Below are positions 10,951 to 20,200 of a stretch of 30,633 nucleotides of DNA, piece after piece. Positions within the stretch are counted from its first letter, which is position 1. Each line of letters opens with the position of its first letter. The stretch is from positions 1 through 30,633 of the IMG/VR virus record IMGVR_UViG_3300032046_000144; one strand, written 5' to 3'. The stretch is from a virus. The notes under the pieces were generated by a model. That model was not told the DNA's origin. It saw only the letters and a program-made list of their open reading frames with translations, and did no database searches. A program made the position numbers and the translations under genes.

Positions 10951-12084
10951 ATGGGATTACTAGAGAAATTTAATAGAATAGTAAAAGAAGCCGATATAAT
11001 CCATCCTGAAAAGAAAAGATGGGGAAAGACCGGGGATGAAGATCTGAATAAGATACTTCCTCAACTTTCCACTGAAGAGGAAAAATCGTATTTTACTACT
11101 ATTTTTAGTGACCATTATAAGAGTGTAGTAGCAATGATAGAAAAGTATACTGGAACAAGGGTTACCCACGCAAATCTACCAAGTTTAATACAGCTTCTCC
11201 AATCTTCTTTAAATAAAATTACCTCATTAGAGAGAAAACATAAGAAGTATTTAGAGGAACTTGTTCTTACTACTATTTTTAAAGTAGACGAATTTAAGAT
11301 GATAGAAGAGCTGTATATGAATAACGAATTGAAGTTTGATATTAAATTAGATACCCCAGACTTATCTAGGGCGTTGGAGAAACTTCCTCCAGAAGAGGAA
11401 GAAACAAACCTATCTCCGGAAGAGCAGTTTAATGCTGTAATGTTTGATGGGTTTTCAAACCTTTCGGAAGAGAAGCTGATGAGGCGTTTCCAGAATATGC
11501 TTATTTCTGGTGGTTCTTTCTCTAAATTTGAGCTATTTACAGAGGTAGCAGACAGTTTGAATAGGATAGACCCAACACTAACAAATCTGTATGGCATAGT
11601 TTCATCACTCGCACAATTAGGGTATTGGGTTACACCGTTCGGTGTAGAAGAGGCTGCCGCTGGTAGTAGCGCAGGTGGATCTGAGGAAGTGAAGCCGCAG
11701 GGTGATATTTACGTTATTAAGGCAAGAGGGATGAACTTCCCATTCTTAGTCCACGAAACGTTAAAGGGTATATACGAATATCAAGCAATGGACCCAGAAC
11801 ATCAAGTAGCTATGAAACACGATACTATAGGGGCAGAAACAAAGGATATATTAAGTGGGGTTGGTGTATTTAAGACAATAGCTTCATATCTCACACCAGA
11901 ACAGCAGGAGTTACTGCCTGTTATTCAAGCTAGGTTAGTTAAAGTTAATCCACAGCAGATACAAGATATACTAGCAAAGAACGATAATGGTAAGAAGCTA
12001 ATGGATACGTTCATTAAAGATGCTGAGAATAGTGTTGGAACTTTCAAGAAAGCTAAGACAGACAAATATGCCGATTTTAAATGA
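10951..12084 (+). CDS. Hypothetical protein, mostly helical
   Basis: This 377-residue protein is predicted almost wholly helical, with an acidic stretch near 145-160 (PPEEEETNLSPEEQF) and a Gly/Ser-rich loop near 235-245. It starts one base after the previous stop and overlaps the next gene by 17 bases, so translation is likely coupled. No known family is recognised. Confidence 0.6.
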   Translation: MGLLEKFNRIVKEADIIHPEKKRWGKTGDEDLNKILPQLSTEEEKSYFTTIFSDHYKSVVAMIEKYTGTRVTHANLPSLIQLLQSSLNKITSLERKHKKYLEELVLTTIFKVDEFKMIEELYMNNELKFDIKLDTPDLSRALEKLPPEEEETNLSPEEQFNAVMFDGFSNLSEEKLMRRFQNMLISGGSFSKFELFTEVADSLNRIDPTLTNLYGIVSSLAQLGYWVTPFGVEEAAAGSSAGGSEEVKPQGDIYVIKARGMNFPFLVHETLKGIYEYQAMDPEHQVAMKHDTIGAETKDILSGVGVFKTIASYLTPEQQELLPVIQARLVKVNPQQIQDILAKNDNGKKLMDTFIKDAENSVGTFKKAKTDKYADFK

Positions 12085-12814
12085 CGATGTATTTAAACCA
12101 GCTGATAAAGACGATATCCAAAGACGGAAGGTTGAGTTTGCGAAGTCTAGGGGTGCTTGGGTAGAGACAGCTCGCAGAGAATTGGGGGAAGTTGAAGGCG
12201 TCGAGGTTGAGATTACTACTTCTTGGGAAGGGGACGCCGGTGTGTCAATGGAATCCCAGTCTAAGGGTAACTCTGGTGAGTCGGAATGGATAGTATATCC
12301 AAACTATGAATCTGCCGAAAGAGCGGCTATAAACCAGGCTAAAGATGATTTGGATGCAGATATAGGAAACTTTAAACCAGAGTTTATTAGGCAGTTTATG
12401 TATATATCTGATACAGATAGAAGGATTATAGCAGGTGAAGAAGCAGATTCGAGAATGGAAGGTGTAGACGAGCGGGAAATGCTTGAACTTACCGGTAATG
12501 AGCAAGATTATGATGAGGCTGAGGAAGCCGGGCTCGTGGATGAAATGAGTAGGATTTTGGATGAAGCTAAAGAGCAGCTACAAGAGAAATACTATGATGA
12601 CATCTATGCAAGATTAGAAGACCCTATTAACTATTTTGTTGTAGAATTAGGAGCATACACAGAAGAGCAGTTGTTTAAAGTAAATTGGATTAGCATACAT
12701 TCGGATGCGGCGGCAGAAGCGGCCATAGATGCTGACGGTGTAGCTCATTTTTTAGATAGATATGACGGAGAAGGAATAGAACTACCATCCGGTGCGATAG
12801 CATACGGAACATAA
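12068..12814 (+). CDS. Hypothetical protein with N-terminal DVFKPAD motif
   Basis: This 248-residue acidic protein starts MPILNDDVFKPADKDDIQRR. I chose ATG 12068 because that N terminus matches motifs in two other proteins here (near residue 155 of the 13647 product and the N terminus of the 26664 product); the longer frame from 12020 adds residues wholly inside the preceding gene. The middle contains a short alpha/beta region (about 40-80) and the rest is helical and acidic. No family is recognised. It overlaps the upstream gene by 17 bases. Confidence 0.6.
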   Translation: MPILNDDVFKPADKDDIQRRKVEFAKSRGAWVETARRELGEVEGVEVEITTSWEGDAGVSMESQSKGNSGESEWIVYPNYESAERAAINQAKDDLDADIGNFKPEFIRQFMYISDTDRRIIAGEEADSRMEGVDEREMLELTGNEQDYDEAEEAGLVDEMSRILDEAKEQLQEKYYDDIYARLEDPINYFVVELGAYTEEQLFKVNWISIHSDAAAEAAIDADGVAHFLDRYDGEGIELPSGAIAYGT

Positions 12815-12826
12815 GGGAGAAATAAA

Positions 12827-13669
12827 ATGGAAATAGGGTCTAGGGTAAAACATATTACAGAGGGTAAACTGGGACATATAGTAAACGCAAGTTCGGAATG
12901 GAACTTAGTGCTTTGGGATGACGGGAATATCGTTCCCGAAGATGATGAAGCTTTAGAAATTTTAAAAGAAGATATTGGAAGAGTGCAGGAAGAAATTGCG
13001 TTTGATGAGGATAGGGTTATAGAGTTAATGAAGGATGCTGGTTGGGGAGACGCAGTTTACGCCAACAAAGACGATTTCGAGAATTCGCATTTCTTTAATA
13101 ACCCCGCAAACGAAGATGAGTATGCCAAGCAGTTTGATATGTATATGCATACATTATCAGTAGGGGATGATATAGAAGAGGATGCATCGTCAAGCACTAC
13201 CCAAACCCTAGACCCGAATAAACCGAACACACCTCAGACTTTTACAGACCCAAATAAACCCCAGACTCAAACGTTAAGCCCTAATCCGAACCCAACACCA
13301 ACGTTAGAACAATTACCTACTCTTAAATCCCAGGATAAGATTACTATAAATGGTATTCCATCTGGGGACCAGATGAGTTCCTATAATGGTAAGCAGGCCG
13401 TGGTGGTTTCAACAGGTCCGGAGGGAACTACTCTTAATGTCGGTGGTGAGAACGTTATATTCAATAAGCCGCAATATCTTAAGAAATTGAATGAGAAAGA
13501 TACTGCTACTTTTGACCGTAGCGCAGATAGGGGCGTCGGTAAGGGTGATGACGATAAGAAGAAAGAAGATAAGAAAGAAACTGAAATAGAGACCCCCGTT
13601 TCAGCTTGGAGAAAGAAGTTTAAGTTTAGTAAAAAGGAAGATAAGAATGTTAGTGAAGTTCAAGATTAA
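12827..13669 (+). CDS. SH3/KOW-like domain protein with Pro-rich linker
   Basis: In this 280-residue protein, residues 1-45 (GSRVKHITEGKLGHIV...LVLWDDG) resemble an SH3-like or KOW beta-barrel, as found in many phage structural proteins. A helical region (50-110) is followed by a Pro/Thr/Asn-rich linker (about 123-165) built on repeated DPNKP and NPNPTPT units. A second small beta domain (about 172-225) and a very basic C-terminal tail follow. It has a GGGAGAA ribosome-binding site. It overlaps the next gene by 23 bases. A linker-tethered architecture suggests a binding or scaffold role, but function is unknown. Confidence 0.55.
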   Translation: MEIGSRVKHITEGKLGHIVNASSEWNLVLWDDGNIVPEDDEALEILKEDIGRVQEEIAFDEDRVIELMKDAGWGDAVYANKDDFENSHFFNNPANEDEYAKQFDMYMHTLSVGDDIEEDASSSTTQTLDPNKPNTPQTFTDPNKPQTQTLSPNPNPTPTLEQLPTLKSQDKITINGIPSGDQMSSYNGKQAVVVSTGPEGTTLNVGGENVIFNKPQYLKKLNEKDTATFDRSADRGVGKGDDDKKKEDKKETEIETPVSAWRKKFKFSKKEDKNVSEVQD

Positions 13670-14705
13670 AGGACTTACAAATGTTCCGTCGTTCCAAGAG
13701 CATATACAAGGCAAAGCCGGAGACGGATTTGTATATAGGAACTTGGGAAATAGGATGGAGTTGGATATAGTTAGAATGTTTGTATTTGATTTGGCGGGGA
13801 AGTTAAAGAAGGCGGGTGTTCCAGAGTTTAAAGTATCTAATTCTCCATTCTTTTTAGGACAGACAGCCGCATTTTGGGTATGGCTATCTGATCGGTGGAG
13901 AGATTACGTAGAGGTAGAACAAGTGAGTGAAATGAAAGATAGATTTTCTGAAGCTATTGACCGAGATGAGGAAACAGGTGATCTTGCTTGGTATGAATCC
14001 CCTTCTGGGCAGAGTAGACGTGGTAAGATTACGCAGATAAATCAATCTGAGGGATATATGGTTATTTCCGATATCGTGACAAAATCTGAATATACAGTTG
14101 CGATACACGAAGACGTATTCAAGCCTGCTGATAGGAACGACCTTAAAAAGAGAGAGCAAGATAGACCTCCCCTAACCATTGACGATTTAGAGGAAATAAA
14201 TGTCCTTAGGGGTATATTTGATGAAAACCATAGTCAGGGGAGTAAAGTTGCCGATAATGTTTGGGTGAATATGATAAATGCTTTACTTAAAAAATCCAAA
14301 CGTCCTTTTTCGGATTTGACACATTTAAGCGATGAGATTTTAAATCTACTAATGACTTTAGATGACATTCATCTTGATAATGAGCGTACGCATATGGCCG
14401 GAGTTATAAAGCGTGATTCTGCAAGGCGTAGTGCTTTAAGAGAGGAAAAAGGAAAGAAGTCCTTTACAACCGAAGAAGCTAATAAGCTGGCTAAGGAACA
14501 AGGATATACTGGGGATTCGCAAGAGTTTGCTTGGGGTCTGGATATAGAGTTAGAACACGGAACTATAACACCCGATACAAATGTTACAGATGACGATCCT
14601 ACTAAGACGGCAAAGATAGCTTTAGCGCATTTGAATGAGATACCGGACTATTATACAAGGTTAAGAGCATTAGAAAAAGCGGGTAAAGCAGCTAAGAAAG
14701 GGTAA
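13647..14705 (+). CDS. DUF5661-type C-terminal domain protein
   Basis: This is a 352-residue protein. Residues about 290-347 match what I know as DUF5661: the chain GLDIELEHG, TNVTDDDP, KIALAHLNEIPDYYTRL is characteristic of that uncharacterised family, seen often in phages. Residues about 123-150 (RRGKITQI...YMVISDI) look SH3/KOW-like, directly followed by EDVFKPADRNDLKKRE, a motif shared with two other proteins in this window. The N-terminal domain (1-95) is alpha/beta and unrecognised. The start overlaps the previous gene by 23 bases, preceded by AGGA. DUF5661 function is unknown to me. Confidence 0.65.
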   Translation: MLVKFKIKGLTNVPSFQEHIQGKAGDGFVYRNLGNRMELDIVRMFVFDLAGKLKKAGVPEFKVSNSPFFLGQTAAFWVWLSDRWRDYVEVEQVSEMKDRFSEAIDRDEETGDLAWYESPSGQSRRGKITQINQSEGYMVISDIVTKSEYTVAIHEDVFKPADRNDLKKREQDRPPLTIDDLEEINVLRGIFDENHSQGSKVADNVWVNMINALLKKSKRPFSDLTHLSDEILNLLMTLDDIHLDNERTHMAGVIKRDSARRSALREEKGKKSFTTEEANKLAKEQGYTGDSQEFAWGLDIELEHGTITPDTNVTDDDPTKTAKIALAHLNEIPDYYTRLRALEKAGKAAKKG

Positions 14706-14706
14706 T

Positions 14707-15198
14707 ATGCTTATAAATCCAGAAAATGCAATAGCAACACAAGATGATAAGGCTGTCATAGAACAGAAGATAACCGAGCTTGGTAATGCCATAGTAAATA
14801 GGGCTAATCAAGATAGACAGACAACTAAGGATATATATGAATTTATACGTAGTGAAATTGCTACGATAGAGGAAGATTACGAGAAGGCAAAACACATTTA
14901 CAATTCTGCCTTTGAAGCTATACAGGGGGAACCTAACGACCAGATAAGAAGTGTAATGCTGTGTAAGTTGGGTAAGCCTCCGAGAAAGCAGAATATAGTG
15001 CATTACATAGAGCAAATGAACAAGGCAGTTGAAAATAGCATTAAGTCTTCGGATAGTATAGTCAATTTGCTAAATACAGTAGCAAGGGCTAATACTACGA
15101 AGGTTAAAATAGATAAGGTTGAAGTAAACAACCGCTCCCTCTTATTAGACCAAATTATTAGGGAAGAGGAAGAAGAAAAACTAAATAATAAGGTATAG
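14707..15198 (+). CDS. Hypothetical helical protein
   Basis: This 163-residue protein is predicted helical throughout, with coiled-coil-like segments (about 15-75 and 95-130) and an acidic Glu-rich end (REEEEEKLNNKV). It starts one base after the previous stop; the sequence AAAGGG gives a modest ribosome-binding site. No family is recognised. Confidence 0.6.
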   Translation: MLINPENAIATQDDKAVIEQKITELGNAIVNRANQDRQTTKDIYEFIRSEIATIEEDYEKAKHIYNSAFEAIQGEPNDQIRSVMLCKLGKPPRKQNIVHYIEQMNKAVENSIKSSDSIVNLLNTVARANTTKVKIDKVEVNNRSLLLDQIIREEEEEKLNNKV

Positions 15199-15211
15199 GA
15201 GCTAAAATACT

Positions 15212-16147
15212 ATGGCAGATAAAAAGAACACACTCTCACAAGAGTTCGATAGGATCCAGGGAAAGATAGATACTCTGTTTAGACCTATCTACGACCCAAT
15301 CGATGAATTTTTCTTTAAACTCGTAGGCGAGTTTCAGAAAGCCGGAGTTGATTTCCTGGAAATAAATCATGGAAAGAAATCAGCAATTGCAAAGCATAGC
15401 AATTATTACGAGTACCCTGAAAGACGATATGCAGTTACAGTTAATGACAATAATAAGGTTAAGTTCTATGAACTTGAATTTTCTAATAATGAGGCTGGGT
15501 CTAGTCCTGCCAAAGAGATACCACAGAAAGAGTTTGAAGACCTTACTATACCTACCTATTTGAAACCTAATCCTTTAATGAGTAAGGAAGACCAGGAGCA
15601 GGATAAAACACCGGACGAAGCCAACTATCCTGAGGGGTCAAAGAAGAAAGACGATAAGGACGCCATAACAAAAGAGAATCCTAAGGACCATCCGGAAATT
15701 AAGAAGAAAAACGTTAATTATGGTGATACATTAGCTCCTAAGAATAAGATTAAAGAAATGAATGAAGAAGCTCAGACTTCATACACCGGAACTGTTGGTA
15801 ACCTCGGACCTATGGAGGGTTTTAATACAACTGGGTATGATTGGATGAACAAAATACCCAGAAGAACAGTAGAGATGATAGAAGATAAAGTAAAGAACGG
15901 GCTTATATCAAGAGAAGACGCAGATGAGATATTATCTTCTATTGCTAAGTCAGAAGGAACTAAGAAAACATCGGCAGTTCCAGCTCCTGGTTTAACAGAT
16001 GGCAGACCCGGAGATGAGGTTGAGGGGATGTATGAAGATAGAGCAAGCCAGTTTGTTAAAGATAAGCAGGGCATTTCTATAACAAAGGACCAAAGAAAGG
16101 GTCAAGAACTTAGGAAAAAGAAAGATGCCAAGAAAAAAAGCAGATAA
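15212..16147 (+). CDS. Hypothetical protein with disordered charged middle
   Basis: In this 311-residue protein, an N-terminal alpha/beta domain (1-110) contains FFFKLVGEFQKAG and a small beta-sheet region. A Lys/Asp/Glu-rich disordered segment (about 120-180) follows, then a helical stretch (VEMIEDKVKNGLISREDADEIL, about 220-242) and a very basic tail. The ribosome-binding site is TAGGAG. It overlaps the next gene by 23 bases. No known function. Confidence 0.6.
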   Translation: MADKKNTLSQEFDRIQGKIDTLFRPIYDPIDEFFFKLVGEFQKAGVDFLEINHGKKSAIAKHSNYYEYPERRYAVTVNDNNKVKFYELEFSNNEAGSSPAKEIPQKEFEDLTIPTYLKPNPLMSKEDQEQDKTPDEANYPEGSKKKDDKDAITKENPKDHPEIKKKNVNYGDTLAPKNKIKEMNEEAQTSYTGTVGNLGPMEGFNTTGYDWMNKIPRRTVEMIEDKVKNGLISREDADEILSSIAKSEGTKKTSAVPAPGLTDGRPGDEVEGMYEDRASQFVKDKQGISITKDQRKGQELRKKKDAKKKSR

Positions 16148-16406
16148 AGAAACACTAAACGAAGAGCTTGAGATTGAACAGGAATTGTCCAAAGACAATA
16201 TTACTCCTATTCAAGATAGAGTTACTAAGCTTTTTGATGATATAGGAACTGATACAGTTGTAGATTCGGATACAGAAGTAGAAGAAACTAATTCGGTTAT
16301 TGGGTTAGATTGGATAGATATTTCAGAGACTCTGAATAGTCATATAAATGACCCAGAACTAGAAGACGCTATTATGGAAGAACTACACTCTAAAGCGGGG
16401 GAGTAA
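16125..16406 (+). CDS. Small acidic hypothetical protein
   Basis: This 93-residue protein starts MPRKKADKETLNEELEIEQE inside the end of the preceding gene. After a basic first seven residues it is strongly acidic and helical. It is likely translationally coupled. No family is recognised. Confidence 0.5.
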   Translation: MPRKKADKETLNEELEIEQELSKDNITPIQDRVTKLFDDIGTDTVVDSDTEVEETNSVIGLDWIDISETLNSHINDPELEDAIMEELHSKAGE

Positions 16407-16409
16407 ATA

Positions 16410-16859
16410 ATGAAAATTGTAAAACTTTTAACAGAGCATTCTTGGGTATCTCCTTGGGATTTGGACCTGGATAAAACAACAATAGACCAAAAAGGTAAAA
16501 TTGATTCTGTCTATCCGGAACTAAAAGGAGAGGGGCAGTGTCCTTTCTGGAAAACACTTAAATCAAAGATACACGGAGAAGATGGAGAGGGAGCAAAGGT
16601 TCCAAAAAGCTTCGCTTTAGAGGTAGCAAAAGAATACAAGATACCATTAGACCCAAGCTATTCAACTCCTTGTTGCATTTGTTCTGGTAAGTCTTGTACG
16701 TTTTTTGGTGGTGTCGCAGGTGGTAAGATTAGCTGTAACTTTAAGGTCGGAGCTAAGCCTATAAAGAAAACAGCCGCTCCGAAAGTAGAAGTTCCGGGAG
16801 CTCCTAAAACAGAGGCTCCGGCGCAGGAAGGACCGAAAGTTGATGTGGAGAGACGATAA
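16410..16859 (+). CDS. Cys-rich small protein, probable zinc binder
   Basis: This 149-residue protein holds a cluster CCICSGKSC with a further SCNF about 15 residues on, and an earlier QCPFW near residue 44. Together these could form one or two metal sites. The C-terminal 40 residues are Ala/Pro/Lys-rich and disordered. The start follows GGGGAG. Its stop overlaps the next ATG (TAATG at 16857-16861). Function is unknown. Confidence 0.55.
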   Translation: MKIVKLLTEHSWVSPWDLDLDKTTIDQKGKIDSVYPELKGEGQCPFWKTLKSKIHGEDGEGAKVPKSFALEVAKEYKIPLDPSYSTPCCICSGKSCTFFGGVAGGKISCNFKVGAKPIKKTAAPKVEVPGAPKTEAPAQEGPKVDVERR

Positions 16860-18448
16860 TGGATCTTAATGAATTTTTAACTTCGATAGGATTTGGTAGA
16901 ACTAAATCTAGTAGTCTAGATGATATCTTAAAAGAGTCATATTCTCTAGCTTTTCCTTATAAAATAGTACAAGAAGAGGTTGGGGTTAGCGTACTTTGTC
17001 CGAAGTGTAAAGGAACAATAGATTACTACGGAGATGCTTTACGTGGTGGTCCTGAAGGATCAGAAATGGCTACTGAGTGGAAATGTCCTCAGTGTGGTGA
17101 GATTTTAGTTGGTGACGATTATAATGAAATGGACGAAGATACTCCCTTTGATAAGTCGGCTAGTATATGGGGATCCCATCCTCCGAAAAGACAGCCAACC
17201 TCTATGGTTACGAGAGATACTGCTTTAACTCCGGAAGTCTTACCAAAGCACTACGACAAGAATAGAAAAGCTCTTATGCAGGTTTTAAGCACATTTGGAA
17301 TTCCATCCGAAACAGCCGATGAGATTATACGTAATAGTGAATCTCCGGAAGCTAAAGAGAAGATGAAACGAGTTATATTTAAGGTTTTAACATTGAAATA
17401 TGGACTACCTGAGACAGAAGCCAAAGAGTTTATGGATAAGTATGGAGAGGCTGATGTTGACGATATGATTAAAGGTGTTATGGGTATTTTAGGTAGAGAA
17501 GCCCTCCCAGGTGCTACCAGAGGAGCTCCCAGATTAAGCCATATTAGGGAAGCTATGGATAGGGTTTATAGACATTTGAGCTTTTATAACTTATTTGAGG
17601 GATTTGGTTCAGCAAAGAGGACCTATGTGGATACAGGCAAACTTCATAAGAATCCAGCAGAAGGATTAAGAATACTAAAAATGCTGGCAGAGAAAGACCC
17701 CACGTATCCAGAGAAGGGGAAGTATGTTGAATGGATGGCTAAGACATTTCGTTCTATGCCTTCTATGGCAAAATATGAGGCTATAAGAGACTTTGATAAA
17801 TACTGTGAATTAAACCAGATAGAGAAGAAGGATATTAACCAATACGCAAATATAGAACAAGTGGATGATGCGGTTAGGGTAGCCGCCGCAAAGTATCAGG
17901 CTAAAAAAGGAGAAGCCGAGTCAGAGACCGAGCATTTCCGAATAATTCGTCTTTCTAAGGATATAAAGAGTTTAGATAAGGCAATAAAAAAAGAGACAGA
18001 TCCAGCAAAGAAAAAGAGTATGTTAGCCAAGAAGGCAAAATTAGAAAATGAAATACAATCTACAAAAGGATTCCTGAAAGATTTAGATCCAAAAGATATT
18101 GTTTGGAAGGGCGCAAAAGTTATAGTTGTCCGACCTCCTAGTGTAGAAAAGAGTTGTAAGTATGGTGTAGGAAGTAACTGGTGTACTGCGGCTCAGGGGT
18201 CTAGAAATTATTTCAATAGCTATTACTTCGGTAGGGGTGTTAATCTCTACTATATGATACCGCTCATAGATTTAGGTGATGAGAAGTATAATAGGATTGC
18301 TATTGCCACATACCCCAATAGCAAAGAGAGGGAATATTACGATATTCACGATTCTCGTATAGATAATAAAACTCTTATTGACATAATGCGTAAACTCGGC
18401 TTCCCAGAAGACGAGATCACTGGACCAAACGGAAGCGTAAAAGAATAG
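16859..18448 (+). CDS. Zinc-ribbon and Trp-Cys domain protein
   Basis: This is a 529-residue protein. The N-terminal zinc ribbon has C47-x-x-C50 and C76-x-x-C79. A helical middle region runs about 130-400. The C-terminal domain (about 415-520) opens SCKYGVGSNWCTAAQGSRNY (C433 onward) and continues FNSYYFGRG. A closely similar block occurs near residue 1098 of the 1286-residue protein encoded between portal and protease. I know this YGxGxxWCtA...N.F..Y...G pattern as a recurrent but uncharacterised domain of phage and bacterial proteins; the conserved Trp, Cys, Arg and Tyr suggest a ligand- or nucleotide-binding site. It lies 7 bases before terminase, so a packaging or head-linked role is possible. 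Confidence 0.6.
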   Translation: MDLNEFLTSIGFGRTKSSSLDDILKESYSLAFPYKIVQEEVGVSVLCPKCKGTIDYYGDALRGGPEGSEMATEWKCPQCGEILVGDDYNEMDEDTPFDKSASIWGSHPPKRQPTSMVTRDTALTPEVLPKHYDKNRKALMQVLSTFGIPSETADEIIRNSESPEAKEKMKRVIFKVLTLKYGLPETEAKEFMDKYGEADVDDMIKGVMGILGREALPGATRGAPRLSHIREAMDRVYRHLSFYNLFEGFGSAKRTYVDTGKLHKNPAEGLRILKMLAEKDPTYPEKGKYVEWMAKTFRSMPSMAKYEAIRDFDKYCELNQIEKKDINQYANIEQVDDAVRVAAAKYQAKKGEAESETEHFRIIRLSKDIKSLDKAIKKETDPAKKKSMLAKKAKLENEIQSTKGFLKDLDPKDIVWKGAKVIVVRPPSVEKSCKYGVGSNWCTAAQGSRNYFNSYYFGRGVNLYYMIPLIDLGDEKYNRIAIATYPNSKEREYYDIHDSRIDNKTLIDIMRKLGFPEDEITGPNGSVKE

Positions 18449-18455
18449 AGAAAAT

Positions 18456-20189
18456 ATGGCTCGCCCAACAGATGAATTTATAGACACAGAGTTGAGGAAG
18501 TGTCGGCAGGATTTTGCTTATTTCTGTCGGACATACGTTACTATCCAGCACCCTAAGCTGGGTTTTATTAAGTTTAATCTATACGATTACCAAGAAAGAA
18601 TATTCGCAGACTTCCAAAATGAACGATTTAATATCATAAAGAAACCCAGACAGATGGGGTTATCTACCCTTGTGTCGGTCTATGTCCTATGGTTGGCTAT
18701 GTTTAATAGAGCCAAAGAGATAATGATTATATCTATAGGAGCAAGAGAATCCAAAGAGTTCCTAAAGCATATAAAAGTAGCACACGATAGGTTGCCACAG
18801 TGGTTGGGTGGGTCATTAGAGCAAGATAATAAGTCTACTATGGTGTTTGATAATGATTCACGAATACAATCCATACCTTCTCCTAGATACGCTGCCAGGT
18901 CATTTTCGGCTTCCTTGTTGGTAATAGACGAAGCGGCTTTTATACAGAATATAGACTCTCTGTGGACATCGGCATTCCCTATTCTATCTACTGGTGGCAA
19001 ATCAATAGTTCTATCAACTGTAAATGGAACATTCGGAACAGGGCAATGGTTTTATGAGAAATGGAATGAAGCTAAGCTTAAAAATAATAACTTTAATCCT
19101 GTTGATATTGCATATACAGAACACCCTGAATACCGATTACCTGGTTGGGCCGAGGCTCAGAGAAAGGACTTAGGAGAGCTTAAGTTCGCACAAGAAGTAT
19201 TAGGGGATTTCTTGGGAGGCACGAACACCTTTATCGCAAGATCTATTATAAATAGGTATCTTGATATAGAGGGTAATGGTGAACATAAGCTTACGAAAGA
19301 CCCCATAGAACATAGGTTACAAGGACAGCTTTGGATATGGGAAAAACCAGATCTACAGTCTTTTTATGTTATGGGCGCTGACGCTGGTAAAGAAGGAACC
19401 GGTCAGTCTAATTCTGCGTTTCACGTAGTTAATGTCGCAACAGGGGCGCAGGTAGCAGAGTTTTGTGGAAAGATAGATACCATAACTTATGCCAAACATA
19501 TGAACGACATTGGTAGAGAATACAATACAGCTTTTATAGTATTAGAGACTAACAATATGGGATTAGCGGTAATGAACGAGTTATATCTGAATTTAAAATA
19601 CCCCAGTGTGTATTTCAGAAAAACTGGGGCTCCTGGGTGGGATACTAATTTAAGAACTCGACCTTTTATTATTCAAGCAATAGAACAGATATTTACCAAA
19701 GAACTATTAAAGGTATTAAGCATAAGGACTATAAACGAGCTCCAGACCTTTGTGGCTGACATAGAAACTGGTAAGATATCCAAACAGAGGGGGGCTACGG
19801 ATGACCTGCTTATATCGTTAGGATTGACGTTTTTAGGCATACAATCTGCTGTTATGAGCAACCCTGCTATGGCAGCTCTATATGGGAAACTACGTGAAGA
19901 ATCTTTACTTGATGTTAACCAATTTGTAGAGTTAAAGGAAGATTACGAAGGATTACGAAAGGGAACAAGAGGTATTATAACAGGTAGCACATCAGATAAT
20001 TTAACTGCTTTTGTAAGCTTCCAGAACTTAGGTGTATACTCTGTGCGTAAAGATAAGCTACAACCTCTTAAAAGCTTTAATGAGTATGACGTTATTCGAT
20101 GGGCCTTAAAAGAAGACCCATATACAGTTAAGGTTAAAATGGAAGAGGGTAGGGAAGTGAGTGAAGATATAAGATGGCTACTGGGATAA
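18456..20189 (+). CDS. terL: Terminase large subunit (DNA packaging motor)
   Basis: This 577-residue protein, close in size to T4 gp17, pumps DNA into the prohead and cuts it at the end. The N-terminal ATPase has a Q-motif-like YDYQERIF (43-50), Walker A RQMGLST (65-71), Walker B LLVIDEA (154-160, D158-E159) and the coupling motif STVNGT (187-192). The C-terminal RNase H-like nuclease shows GADAG (D309), VLETNN (E364) and GATDDLL as the third acidic motif. The protein extends beyond the nuclease by roughly 100 residues, including a KLQPL-containing small beta domain. It is followed by a small gene and portal, consistent with T4-type order. No small terminase subunit was recognised nearby. Confidence 0.96.
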   Translation: MARPTDEFIDTELRKCRQDFAYFCRTYVTIQHPKLGFIKFNLYDYQERIFADFQNERFNIIKKPRQMGLSTLVSVYVLWLAMFNRAKEIMIISIGARESKEFLKHIKVAHDRLPQWLGGSLEQDNKSTMVFDNDSRIQSIPSPRYAARSFSASLLVIDEAAFIQNIDSLWTSAFPILSTGGKSIVLSTVNGTFGTGQWFYEKWNEAKLKNNNFNPVDIAYTEHPEYRLPGWAEAQRKDLGELKFAQEVLGDFLGGTNTFIARSIINRYLDIEGNGEHKLTKDPIEHRLQGQLWIWEKPDLQSFYVMGADAGKEGTGQSNSAFHVVNVATGAQVAEFCGKIDTITYAKHMNDIGREYNTAFIVLETNNMGLAVMNELYLNLKYPSVYFRKTGAPGWDTNLRTRPFIIQAIEQIFTKELLKVLSIRTINELQTFVADIETGKISKQRGATDDLLISLGLTFLGIQSAVMSNPAMAALYGKLREESLLDVNQFVELKEDYEGLRKGTRGIITGSTSDNLTAFVSFQNLGVYSVRKDKLQPLKSFNEYDVIRWALKEDPYTVKVKMEEGREVSEDIRWLLG

Positions 20190-20200
20190 TACTAAATACT

